DNA of 18,703 bases from Euryarchaeota archaeon UBA126 (GTDB lineage Archaea > Thermoplasmatota > Poseidoniia > Poseidoniales > Thalassarchaeaceae), in NCBI GenBank assembly GCA_002497025.1, contig DAMG01000032.1:1-18703 (forward strand), in the 5' to 3' direction. Under the pieces are notes generated by a model. It was not told where the DNA came from and ran no database searches. It worked only from the letters and a program-made list of their open reading frames with translations. The position numbers were made by a program, and so were the translations under genes. Shown here piece after piece: positions 5,631 through 13,948 of this stretch (positions are counted from its first letter, which is position 1; each line of letters begins with the position of its first letter).

Positions 5631-8600
5631 ATGACCGCCAGCCGCCGAAGACTAGCAACCGCCCTTGTAATGCTAATGATATTCGCACCATTTGCCAGTG
5701 CAGGAGTTACAAATTGGAGCATTTCAACTCCGATCAACCCAGATGATGATGGAGTGACCACAAACGCATTTAGCGTTCCTAGTAACGAGACCATTGTCGA
5801 TGGTTGGATATCAGTCAATAGTAACCCCATGGCCTCTTCCATGATGGATTCGATTTCAATAAGCGGTGATGATTTCGATAATGGTACATACGACGGTGCT
5901 ACTGATTCAATCCTGGATGGCAACCTAACAATGTTTGATGATGGTTCCACATCGTCAGTTTGGAATTTTGATGATAATGGCAATTTCTCAATTGCTATGG
6001 CGGATGATTATCATTCAGGACCAGGTGCTCATCTATGGCTCTTAGAGAACCCTGTTTCCCCTTCCAATGAATGTGGAGATTTATTCCTGTATAACCTAAC
6101 TTCTGGATTCGATCTTGACTTTGATATGACTCTTGATGACGATGAGGTCACATCTGTAGAAAATCTATGTCAAACAAATATGACAATCGAAAATGGAACT
6201 GGTTTACCTCCCGCTGGCGATGTGAATGGCACAGTTCAGAATAGTACTGTTGTCGTAGAAAGTACAACACTACAGATAGGCAACTCAACATGCCCATATG
6301 GAGGTACATACATCCAGTGGGGTAATGATTATTCGATGTATTACGATAAGGTTGGTTCTCTCAATTCATCTGAAATTGAGGGAGAATTCTATTTCTGTGA
6401 TGGACAGGAAATTTGGTTTGCTACACTACTTGATTTAGGGGGAACTATCTCTGGGGACCAACAACAATTAGCCCACGGTGTAGTTCCATCCTCTCCATCT
6501 GAAGGAGGAGTAGTAGCAGGTACTTTACCAGGCCAAGCAATAAGTCCTGGAACAGATGCATGGTTACTTATTCCTGCGTCTGATATTCCTGCCAATCCGG
6601 CTACGCATGTGAATTACTCGTTCTCTTTCGATCATTGGCATGACTTGGAATCTGGTGATGGCGCTTGGGTAGAACACAGGTTGAGAAATGGTTCATCTGG
6701 TTGGGGTAGTTGGACTTGGACGGATTTAGATTCTGGTTACTCACACACTATTTCGATGGGTGACCTTGATGTCTCGGGAACACCAGCTTCCAGCACAATT
6801 CCAGTTTTCGGAGGAGATGCAGTAAGTGGTTGGGTTTCTTCTTCCACAAACCTATCTAATATTCCTGATATTACTACCTATACGGAAATTCAATTCAGAT
6901 TCAGAATTGTTACCTCAGCAAGTTCTACAGGCTCTGCAGGATGGTTCCTTGATAATGTAAATTATCACAATGATGGTGATAATAGTGGGGCTTGGCATCA
7001 CGGTTGTGACGTAAATGGATATGCATATCTGAATTACAATACCTATTGTTACTATGCTAACAACCAATTAAGCTATCTTACATATTCTGGCTTAGATTTG
7101 ACAGGGGCTACCGACATAGAGTTTGATATCCACTGGGACTTGGAAGGTTCTGGCTGGGACAACGCTTGTTTTGAATTATCAAATAATAATGGAGGTACTT
7201 GGATTGATATCACCTCAACAAGTAGTAGTACCTCTACTCAATGTCGATCACGATCAGGGTCGATTCCAAACTATGGGTATACCGATATGGATGGCAACAC
7301 CTACACAGACGATAGTGGAGGTATGGTCACGATTCTTAGCGACGTGCCCACTGCCTATCAAGTCGCCAATGTAGACATTCGATTTGTTGTTCAGACCGAT
7401 TCTAGCGTAGGTTACGGGTACAGTACCCCCAACAATCCAGACCCTGATGGTAGAGAAGGTCTGACGGTTTACGGATTTAGACCTGTAGACTCATCCGGAT
7501 CAACTCTCTACAGTGTATATATGGACGGAAATACACCCACAACACCATCTGGAAATGAATGGCGTTTCCTTTCCCTGAATTCAGGTTATATCGATAATCA
7601 GTATGGATTTGAAGATTCAGCAGTAACTGAGCCTCTAGTTGACGATGTTGATGGATTTACAAGAACGAACACCAAGACCTGCTCTAATTCTTACACATGT
7701 GGCTGGGATTTGACTCCGATTGTTTCAGATGACTATGGTCCCTCAGAAGCAGCTTCGTTCCCTTACCTATACTCCATTGGTGCCGGAGGATCATTCTCAG
7801 GCAGTGTACAAGAAGCAAGTTTAGTATCTCCTACAATTTCTGTTCCAGAATCTGGAATTTCTTTCTTCACATTTGAGATGTGGATGTGCTGGAACTACAA
7901 TAATTTCCAAGGTAACATGCACGGCGGAGCCCTGATGGTAGAGGTTGATGGCGGCGCTTGGGAACTTGTGAACCCTGGCTGGTATTCAGAAACTATGTCG
8001 ACATACGTATCATTCTCCTATGTCTTGACTAATCTAGACGGCATGCCTATTTGGACAGATGAGAGTTGCGGTGATACAGACTTCACCTCGTATGAAGTAT
8101 CGATGGCGGAATGGGCAGGTAGTGATGTCAGATTCAAATTCATTGCTGCCGACAAGTATGGTTATTCATACACAGGTCAACAAGCATGGTTCATTGACAA
8201 TGTGGGAGTTAGGCAAGGACATTTCAGCAGCCCTGGAGATTGGATAAGTCAGCCAATTGAATTGAACGGTTTAGATTCTTTCAATAGGGGTATAGTCGAA
8301 ATAGAAGGTAAAATTGACGATAATTCAACAGTAACTGGGTCAATCATTGATGCCGTTACCGAAGAGCCAATTATTGGTTATGAATCACTTGATTTCCCAA
8401 TTAATCTGGCCGGATTAGATTCTGAAACTCATCCAACTGTAAACGTAAGATTGGAATTATCTTCATCGAGTACAATATCCACTCCAATTATCCGACACGT
8501 TGAAGTCGGAGGTCCAAGAATTCTTTCTGCAGAATTATTTGACTTCAATGGTTGGAATATTCCATCCGGAGTCGAGGTAATCGATGATTTGCTAAATGCA

Positions 8601-11600
8601 ACAGCTATTACAAGTACAATTACATCGGATTATATTGATTCGATTAGACCGATAAAGAGGATTAATTTCCTCGGTAATTCCTCGAACAATGTGATCGTTC
8701 AGGTTTTGGATGCCGATGGAAATAATCTAGCAAATACTACTCATGGAGGATATGTTTCATTCACGAATCCAATTAATGGATATTCAATCGAAGTTACCTT
8801 ACCTCCAAATGGATATATCGATGAGATGTTGATTACGCCGGTCTATGCAGAACCGGCTAGAGACATCGCACTTGATGTGGCGGAAGATGGCTCAGATGAT
8901 TGGTATTTCCCGTACTCACAAGGCCGCGGACATCTTGGTTGGCAAACTACAATGCTGGCAGAAGAAGCAAGTTACAACCCTAACCAAATGGGCTCCACTT
9001 CTCTAGAAGTGGCGCTCACATCGGGTGTTCAAGAGAGTTTGACTATCCTAATCCCTGATGGCGCAATTGCACACTCTGGATTGCTCGCCATTACCTCTGA
9101 TTCAGATGGCTTTGATAGTTCAATAAATATAGGAGTTAATGGATATCAAAAATACACATCCTCATCTGACCAATATTTGTCCTACTTTTCGTTCTCCCCG
9201 AATCAGGTTGCTTCGATATCAGCCATGAGCAGCTCATGGACGGATACAAGTGCAAACTCAAGGGACTGGAAAGAAGTAGAAGTCACATTAGATAGTTCTG
9301 CAACACAAACAATCACACTTTCTCGATTAGCTGTGTCTTATTCATTATACGAGACTGTCTCAGATCTGACAACTTCTCTCGCAAACTATCACACTACGGC
9401 AGCCGCTGAGAACCCTTCTGCAGTCAATATCAATATACCAACAAACATTACTGCACCGGCAGGGCAGGTTTTGATAAATGGACAAATAACTCATGAATTG
9501 ATGATTACCAACAAGGATTTCTCAGTTCCACAGGTTTTCTATCCTGACGGTACTACGTATGAAATAGTTACAAGTCACAGACATCTGTATGATAATTCTG
9601 ACTTGGAATCAATTTCACTGGTCGGACATGCTTCAGATGGCGAAACTATCTCTTTTGACGTAAGTAATTCTCCAGATAATTCCTGGGGTATGGATTCTGG
9701 CTCAGTCGCTTTCTATCAGACATCCGGATCTCAGTTAATGTCTCTTGATACCTCATCTAGTGATGTATCGGTCATCGATGGTGGAGACGGTTGGATGGAT
9801 GTTCAAGTAACTTGGAAATTTGATGTTTCATGGAACTGGAACGATTTAGACCGGATTAATTGGATTGCTCAGGCTATCGATGGAGATGGAGTCTCGATTT
9901 GGCCTGCTAATTCCGTTAGTGGTGCTACTGGAAATGCAGTTGAAAATGACTTACAAATCGACTCATTTGAAATCCGCGATCAGTATAACCGCCTAATTTC
10001 GAATCAATTCTCAACCTTCTATCCGTTCCCAATTTTGGAGGGTAGTGAAATTAATGTTACAGGATCAGTTAGATTCCAGAATTCCCTTGATACAAGACCA
10101 ATGGGTTCTGATTTCCAAGTCCGACTAAATCTATCAGGTTCCCTACTTCTGCTAGACTCTTATGATGACGGGCAGTTCTCCGGAACTTTCAGTACACCTA
10201 CTGGCATATCGGAAATTGTGGCATCTCCTGAGCTATTCAGAGTAGGGCCATTATCAGGTTCTATGGGTGGCGAAGACGTATCTGGTCAACCGCCCATTGT
10301 CGTAATGGTGAACGACTTCACTGCTCCAACAGCAGGGCCACTTCAGGTAATGACACCATCTGGTTTGCAGAATGCTAACGGTAAGGTTTGGGATCCATCT
10401 CAACCACTCACCATGTTTGTGACAATTGAAGAGCCACAGGCTAGAGGTGAAACACTAACCATGCATTATTGGAGAGCCGATTCTGAAGATGCCAACTTTA
10501 ACGGTATTGCCGAAGAAGAAGAGTATCTTTCCCAAGTACAACCACTTTCCGCAGGAATGACTGGTGAACAACAGGTGAACTTTGCAGGAATTGATGTTTC
10601 TGGACAATCTTTCAATAGTCCGGTTCACATTTATCTTGAAGGAACGGATTGGGCTGGCTTGACCTATCAAGAAGGCGGAACAGGCGGTGGACCAGGTGCT
10701 GACAACTCTTGGGCTAGTGTAATCATCGCTACCGATGAGCCTACTACAATAGTCAACAATGCATTCAATTTGGACAGATCTACCGGTTATCTTTTGGCTG
10801 GTGTCCCTCATACATTTACAATGCAGATAAGTGAACCCAACGGTTTGCAAACTTTAGACAATATCACGATAATGCTATGTGGAGATAACCTCAACAATAT
10901 TGGAAAGGTATCCTACAACCCAGTTACTGGTGAGTTGTGGACAGCAGATGACTCTATGGTATCGCCACTAACTGTACAGACTCAACAAATCACATCAGCG
11001 GTTATTGAACTCTCAATGATGTTTGAACTCTCATGGGATTACCCGTGGGAAGATGGTCAATTTGGCTGTAAGCCAAGTGTCAGTATCATCGATGAAATTA
11101 CAGAAGTCGCTTATGCAAATAACATAGGTGAGTTGACTTGGGTATTGGATAACTCGCTTGTAGCAGTCGCATCTGGAATGTCTGATTTGACGCCCCCGAT
11201 AGTACTCACTGAGGATGCTCACCTCTACCTAAGGCAGGGTGACGAATTCGAGATGACTGGCGGAGTGTTCTATGCCGGCTCTGGAGAGATATTCACCGAA
11301 GTTCCCGATGATTTACAAGTTGAGATGACTTTAGTCTATGGAACAGAAGTAATTACTTCTCTTGCAGATGTTAGTGATGAGGGTGAATGGTTCGCTTCAA
11401 TGACATTACCGATGCGGGCACCATTTAATCCAACAATGAATGTATCTACAACTGTACTAAATGTCCCAGGACTTGGAACCACTTCTTCAAATACGGACGG
11501 TAAAGTAACTGTAGACAGTAGATCCCCTACTGTATTATTCGACCAAATGAGTTATCCTGATTCGTCTCTAACGGTATTAGAATCTGACTTACTCGAGGAA

Positions 11601-12440
11601 GTTCTAGTATCCTTGACGATTGTAGATGAAATCGGTATGCCTGATGAGGATCTTGAAGTTGCTTGGATCTACCTAAGAGACAACCAACCGGTAGCGGGTA
11701 CCGAAGCCACAGGAACTCTAGGCTTGCTATTGGAGGAAGAAGGTAGTCAAGTTTTCCAAGGCCGACTTGACTTCACACCTAATCTTGAAGGATTTACAAT
11801 TGAAAATGGCGACAGAATCATGTTTTGGGTCACTTCGGCCGATAAAGCTGGAAATGAAATCCAAGGATTGGGTAGTCAGCAATCACCACGAGCAGTCGCT
11901 CTAAGGGTGATGGAGTTCACTCCATCTCTTGACAACGTAGTGGTTACACCAAAAGATCCTCTTCAAGACACTACAGTTGTTATTGAGACATATTGGTCCA
12001 ATAGCGGAAAGAGAGATGGTACAATAGAAATCAATTTGTATGAACTAAAAAGCGATGGAAGGTGGGTTGCTGAAACTGCTAGTATAGACCTAGATTTGTC
12101 TGCTGAGACCTCATCGGTCTATGCAAGGTTTGAATGGATAGCAGGAGACCCTGGTCAGCCAGTGTTGTACATTATCGTCGATGATGATTTTGATAATCCT
12201 GCACATCCTGTAAGTGGTATAGTTGTGCAAGCCCCTATCACCGATGAAGGCAGTGACGGAGATACGATGGTATACGCTATCATGGGAGGGGTATTCCTTG
12301 TCGCAGTTGCAATGGTAGGATTCTTTGTTAGCAGGTCTAGGAGTGGTGATGACGATTATTACTATGACGATGACGATTCATATTACGAATACGATGATGA
12401 AGAATATGAGTATGAAGATGATGATTCTGAGAGTGAATGA
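5631..12440 (+). CDS. Giant secreted surface protein, multi-domain, C-terminally membrane-anchored
   Basis: About 2269 residues. The N-terminus is a clear signal peptide: MTASRRR, a hydrophobic core, then FASAG as a plausible cleavage site. This motif and the TATA spacing favour 5631 over starts at 5616 or 5598. The ectodomain is rich in Gly, Ser, Asp and N-x-S/T sequons. Three jelly-roll/MAM-like modules are suggested at about 326-448, 457-620 and 682-863; the first and third end in GWFLDNV and AWFIDNV. Later parts look like Ig-type beta modules, including an EF-hand-like loop (about 1620-1631, DxNxNGxxxxxE), and a CARDB-like module (about 2099-2195). One transmembrane helix lies at about 2211-2233, followed by a basic SRSRS and a tail of Tyr, Asp and Glu. 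It is probably an envelope adhesin or surface-layer-associated protein. No catalytic domain is recognised. Domain names are pattern-based impressions. Confidence 0.88.
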   Translation: MTASRRRLATALVMLMIFAPFASAGVTNWSISTPINPDDDGVTTNAFSVPSNETIVDGWISVNSNPMASSMMDSISISGDDFDNGTYDGATDSILDGNLTMFDDGSTSSVWNFDDNGNFSIAMADDYHSGPGAHLWLLENPVSPSNECGDLFLYNLTSGFDLDFDMTLDDDEVTSVENLCQTNMTIENGTGLPPAGDVNGTVQNSTVVVESTTLQIGNSTCPYGGTYIQWGNDYSMYYDKVGSLNSSEIEGEFYFCDGQEIWFATLLDLGGTISGDQQQLAHGVVPSSPSEGGVVAGTLPGQAISPGTDAWLLIPASDIPANPATHVNYSFSFDHWHDLESGDGAWVEHRLRNGSSGWGSWTWTDLDSGYSHTISMGDLDVSGTPASSTIPVFGGDAVSGWVSSSTNLSNIPDITTYTEIQFRFRIVTSASSTGSAGWFLDNVNYHNDGDNSGAWHHGCDVNGYAYLNYNTYCYYANNQLSYLTYSGLDLTGATDIEFDIHWDLEGSGWDNACFELSNNNGGTWIDITSTSSSTSTQCRSRSGSIPNYGYTDMDGNTYTDDSGGMVTILSDVPTAYQVANVDIRFVVQTDSSVGYGYSTPNNPDPDGREGLTVYGFRPVDSSGSTLYSVYMDGNTPTTPSGNEWRFLSLNSGYIDNQYGFEDSAVTEPLVDDVDGFTRTNTKTCSNSYTCGWDLTPIVSDDYGPSEAASFPYLYSIGAGGSFSGSVQEASLVSPTISVPESGISFFTFEMWMCWNYNNFQGNMHGGALMVEVDGGAWELVNPGWYSETMSTYVSFSYVLTNLDGMPIWTDESCGDTDFTSYEVSMAEWAGSDVRFKFIAADKYGYSYTGQQAWFIDNVGVRQGHFSSPGDWISQPIELNGLDSFNRGIVEIEGKIDDNSTVTGSIIDAVTEEPIIGYESLDFPINLAGLDSETHPTVNVRLELSSSSTISTPIIRHVEVGGPRILSAELFDFNGWNIPSGVEVIDDLLNATAITSTITSDYIDSIRPIKRINFLGNSSNNVIVQVLDADGNNLANTTHGGYVSFTNPINGYSIEVTLPPNGYIDEMLITPVYAEPARDIALDVAEDGSDDWYFPYSQGRGHLGWQTTMLAEEASYNPNQMGSTSLEVALTSGVQESLTILIPDGAIAHSGLLAITSDSDGFDSSINIGVNGYQKYTSSSDQYLSYFSFSPNQVASISAMSSSWTDTSANSRDWKEVEVTLDSSATQTITLSRLAVSYSLYETVSDLTTSLANYHTTAAAENPSAVNINIPTNITAPAGQVLINGQITHELMITNKDFSVPQVFYPDGTTYEIVTSHRHLYDNSDLESISLVGHASDGETISFDVSNSPDNSWGMDSGSVAFYQTSGSQLMSLDTSSSDVSVIDGGDGWMDVQVTWKFDVSWNWNDLDRINWIAQAIDGDGVSIWPANSVSGATGNAVENDLQIDSFEIRDQYNRLISNQFSTFYPFPILEGSEINVTGSVRFQNSLDTRPMGSDFQVRLNLSGSLLLLDSYDDGQFSGTFSTPTGISEIVASPELFRVGPLSGSMGGEDVSGQPPIVVMVNDFTAPTAGPLQVMTPSGLQNANGKVWDPSQPLTMFVTIEEPQARGETLTMHYWRADSEDANFNGIAEEEEYLSQVQPLSAGMTGEQQVNFAGIDVSGQSFNSPVHIYLEGTDWAGLTYQEGGTGGGPGADNSWASVIIATDEPTTIVNNAFNLDRSTGYLLAGVPHTFTMQISEPNGLQTLDNITIMLCGDNLNNIGKVSYNPVTGELWTADDSMVSPLTVQTQQITSAVIELSMMFELSWDYPWEDGQFGCKPSVSIIDEITEVAYANNIGELTWVLDNSLVAVASGMSDLTPPIVLTEDAHLYLRQGDEFEMTGGVFYAGSGEIFTEVPDDLQVEMTLVYGTEVITSLADVSDEGEWFASMTLPMRAPFNPTMNVSTTVLNVPGLGTTSSNTDGKVTVDSRSPTVLFDQMSYPDSSLTVLESDLLEEVLVSLTIVDEIGMPDEDLEVAWIYLRDNQPVAGTEATGTLGLLLEEEGSQVFQGRLDFTPNLEGFTIENGDRIMFWVTSADKAGNEIQGLGSQQSPRAVALRVMEFTPSLDNVVVTPKDPLQDTTVVIETYWSNSGKRDGTIEINLYELKSDGRWVAETASIDLDLSAETSSVYARFEWIAGDPGQPVLYIIVDDDFDNPAHPVSGIVVQAPITDEGSDGDTMVYAIMGGVFLVAVAMVGFFVSRSRSGDDDYYYDDDDSYYEYDDEEYEYEDDDSESE

Positions 12441-12520
12441 GATTTTGCAATTTTCATAACTTCGAAAAACATCTGAACCATAAGCTAAACCCAATATAGC
12501 CGCCAGGCTAACCTGTCGAC

Positions 12521-12526
12521 TTTATA
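12521..12526 (+). promoter_or_regulatory. TATA box of the 61-residue gene
   Basis: TTTATA in the 132-nt gap after the giant gene matches the archaeal consensus well. A transcript starting about 26 nt downstream would have a 5' leader of roughly 23 nt containing a purine-rich GAGAGGA (12553-12559) before the ATG at 12573. The rest of the gap (12441-12520) is AT-rich with short T-runs that may terminate the giant gene. I see nothing else in it. Confidence 0.5.
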
Positions 12527-12572
12527 GACCCCGGATTGACGAAGTTTCTGTTGAGAGGATTGATTTCTCTCG

Positions 12573-12758
12573 ATGGGGGATGGGGAATTGAACCAGCATA
12601 GCGATGAGCTTACTGTAGAAGAATTAAGAGGAGAACTAGAGGATTTGAGGACACTCGTCCATACTCTTCTTACGATAATTATGGAAGAAGCGGATGGAGT
12701 TCAATCAGGGAATACTCCTCAGATACCGAATCAACCGAAACGCGGATACTCGATGTAA
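12573..12758 (+). CDS. Small helical protein, unknown function
   Basis: Protein of 61 residues, not recognised. Residues about 12-42 (ELTVEELRGELEDLRTLVHT followed by a hydrophobic segment) have the heptad-like spacing of leucines and charged residues expected of an amphipathic helix or short coiled coil. The C-terminal 18 residues are polar, Pro/Asn-rich and probably unstructured. The codon pattern and a good upstream TATA box support a real gene. It ends one base before the stop of the convergent DNA glycosylase gene. It is too short for a confident function; a small oligomerising or adaptor protein is possible. Confidence 0.6.
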   Translation: MGDGELNQHSDELTVEELRGELEDLRTLVHTLLTIIMEEADGVQSGNTPQIPNQPKRGYSM

Positions 12759-12759
12759 T

Positions 12760-13389
12760 TCAATACTCCACGGGTTCGGGATCTATCGTTCTCCAAATAT
12801 ACCAAACACCCATTGTGCGGTACGGTTTCCACTTTTCGGAAATTTCATACAACTCTGATTTTTCCAACTTATTTTCTGAATTATACAATTTTTCCATACC
12901 TCTGATTAGTCCAATATCATCAATTGGAAATACATCCTGTCGTAATAATGCGAAGATAAGTAGCATTTGCACTGTCCAGTGTCCAACTCCTCGTAATTTT
13001 GTCAGTACCTCAATAACTTCTTCATCACTCATTGAATCCCAATCAATATCGTCATATCCATCTTGCCAAGCCTTGGCTATTCCAACGATATATTCCACTT
13101 TTCTGTGAGACAAACCTACCTCTCTGAGTTCTTGGTGAGATTTGGCCAGTATAGATTCCTCATTCACTTCCCCCACACATTCACAGAATCTAGACCAAAC
13201 TGCAGAGGCTGCGATTACCGAAATTTGCTGTCCAACAATTGATTTGATTAATGTTTCAAACAAGTTGCCTCTACTACTCAATGAAGGCTCTTCAAAATCT
13301 TCAATTACACCCTTTAGTAAAACATCGGAGGTCGAAATTACTTGTTTTGCTGCCCCCCACCATTCAGGCGTTGCACCTGCTTCGACCAT
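12760..13389 (-). CDS. HhH-GPD DNA glycosylase, AlkA/3-methyladenine type
   Basis: Base-excision repair enzyme of 209 residues that should remove alkylated bases such as 3-methyladenine from DNA. Visible features: LFETLIKSIVGQQIS (43-57), the conserved helix of AlkA-type enzymes; the helix-hairpin-helix LTKLRGVGHWTVQM (129-142), which binds the DNA backbone; and VFPIDDIGL (153-161). In this last motif the second Asp (D158) aligns with the catalytic aspartate of the superfamily. The C-terminal WKPYRTMGVWYIWR (187-200) is typical of this subfamily. There is no FeS cysteine cluster, which argues against EndoIII/MutY. It lacks the N-terminal domain of E. coli AlkA, like many archaeal and bacterial single-domain members. 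It diverges from the HTHD-motif gene with a 41-bp gap. Confidence 0.9.
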   Translation of the reverse strand: MVEAGATPEWWGAAKQVISTSDVLLKGVIEDFEEPSLSSRGNLFETLIKSIVGQQISVIAASAVWSRFCECVGEVNEESILAKSHQELREVGLSHRKVEYIVGIAKAWQDGYDDIDWDSMSDEEVIEVLTKLRGVGHWTVQMLLIFALLRQDVFPIDDIGLIRGMEKLYNSENKLEKSELYEISEKWKPYRTMGVWYIWRTIDPEPVEY

Positions 13390-13430
13390 GAACTTCTCAG
13401 GATATCATTCATTATCGTCTGACCGGTCCG

Positions 13431-13934
13431 ATGCTCATGGATCAAGCACAGGTTTTTCTTGCAGCAGGACTAATCTGCACAATTGCATTCGCAGGTTTTG
13501 TATTGTTAGATTCTGATTCTAAGACCGATGGTTTGCCAGATTGGGAGGTATTAGATGTGTGTCTCGCAGACCATAGTGGTAGTATTTCTCACATACACGC
13601 AACTCTGTCAGTAACCATTAATGGAAATAATATCCTAATTCCCGATGATGTTGGTCTTACCGATGAAGTCTGTCCAGATGGAATGCGAGGTGTCCACACG
13701 CATGACGATAGTGGAAGACTTCACATAGAAACGCCAGGAGCTATGGATGCTCCTATAGGTGCCTTTTTCGTAATTTGGGGCGAGCAATTTGATGACACCC
13801 ATATATTGAACAAAGTCGCTAATGATGATAATGAAGTCGTCATGTTTGTGAATGGTCAACAAAATAATGATTACGAAAATTATGTTATGAAAGACGGTGA
13901 TGAAATCGAAATAGAATACCGAGCTCGACAATGA
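13431..13934 (+). CDS. Membrane-anchored His-rich protein with HTHD motif
   Basis: Protein of 167 residues with one N-terminal hydrophobic helix (about 6-26, signal anchor or uncleaved signal) and an extracytoplasmic domain. That domain contains HIHATLSVTINGNNILIPDDVG (54-75, in part), GVHTHDDSGRLHIE (87-100) and GAFFVIWGEQFDD (110-122). The combination of an HxH strand, an IP-IG turn, HTHD-x2-G-x2-HIE and a FF-x2-WG segment matches a widespread family of small secreted proteins that I recognise by pattern but cannot name. The histidines H54, H56, H89, H91 and H98, with Asp92, could form a metal site (inference), and C44 and C81 could form a disulfide. An alternative ATG lies at 13437. It is convergent with rtcB, 14 nt away. 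Confidence 0.8.
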   Translation: MLMDQAQVFLAAGLICTIAFAGFVLLDSDSKTDGLPDWEVLDVCLADHSGSISHIHATLSVTINGNNILIPDDVGLTDEVCPDGMRGVHTHDDSGRLHIETPGAMDAPIGAFFVIWGEQFDDTHILNKVANDDNEVVMFVNGQQNNDYENYVMKDGDEIEIEYRARQ

Positions 13935-13948
13935 CTCGTGCTCAAGAA

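Noticed and set aside
10455..10850. Open frame of 131 codons on the minus strand
   Set aside because: Antisense shadow inside the giant surface-protein gene; no start signal and no plausible domain.
12330..12440. Repetitive GAT/GAA/TAT-rich DNA as a microsatellite
   Set aside because: It stays in frame, is not a regular tandem repeat and encodes the acidic tail of the surface protein.
5437..12572. Possible genomic island: giant gene inserted beside tRNA-Thr
   Set aside because: No integrase, no direct repeat of the tRNA-Thr 3' end after the giant gene, and no clear change in base composition.
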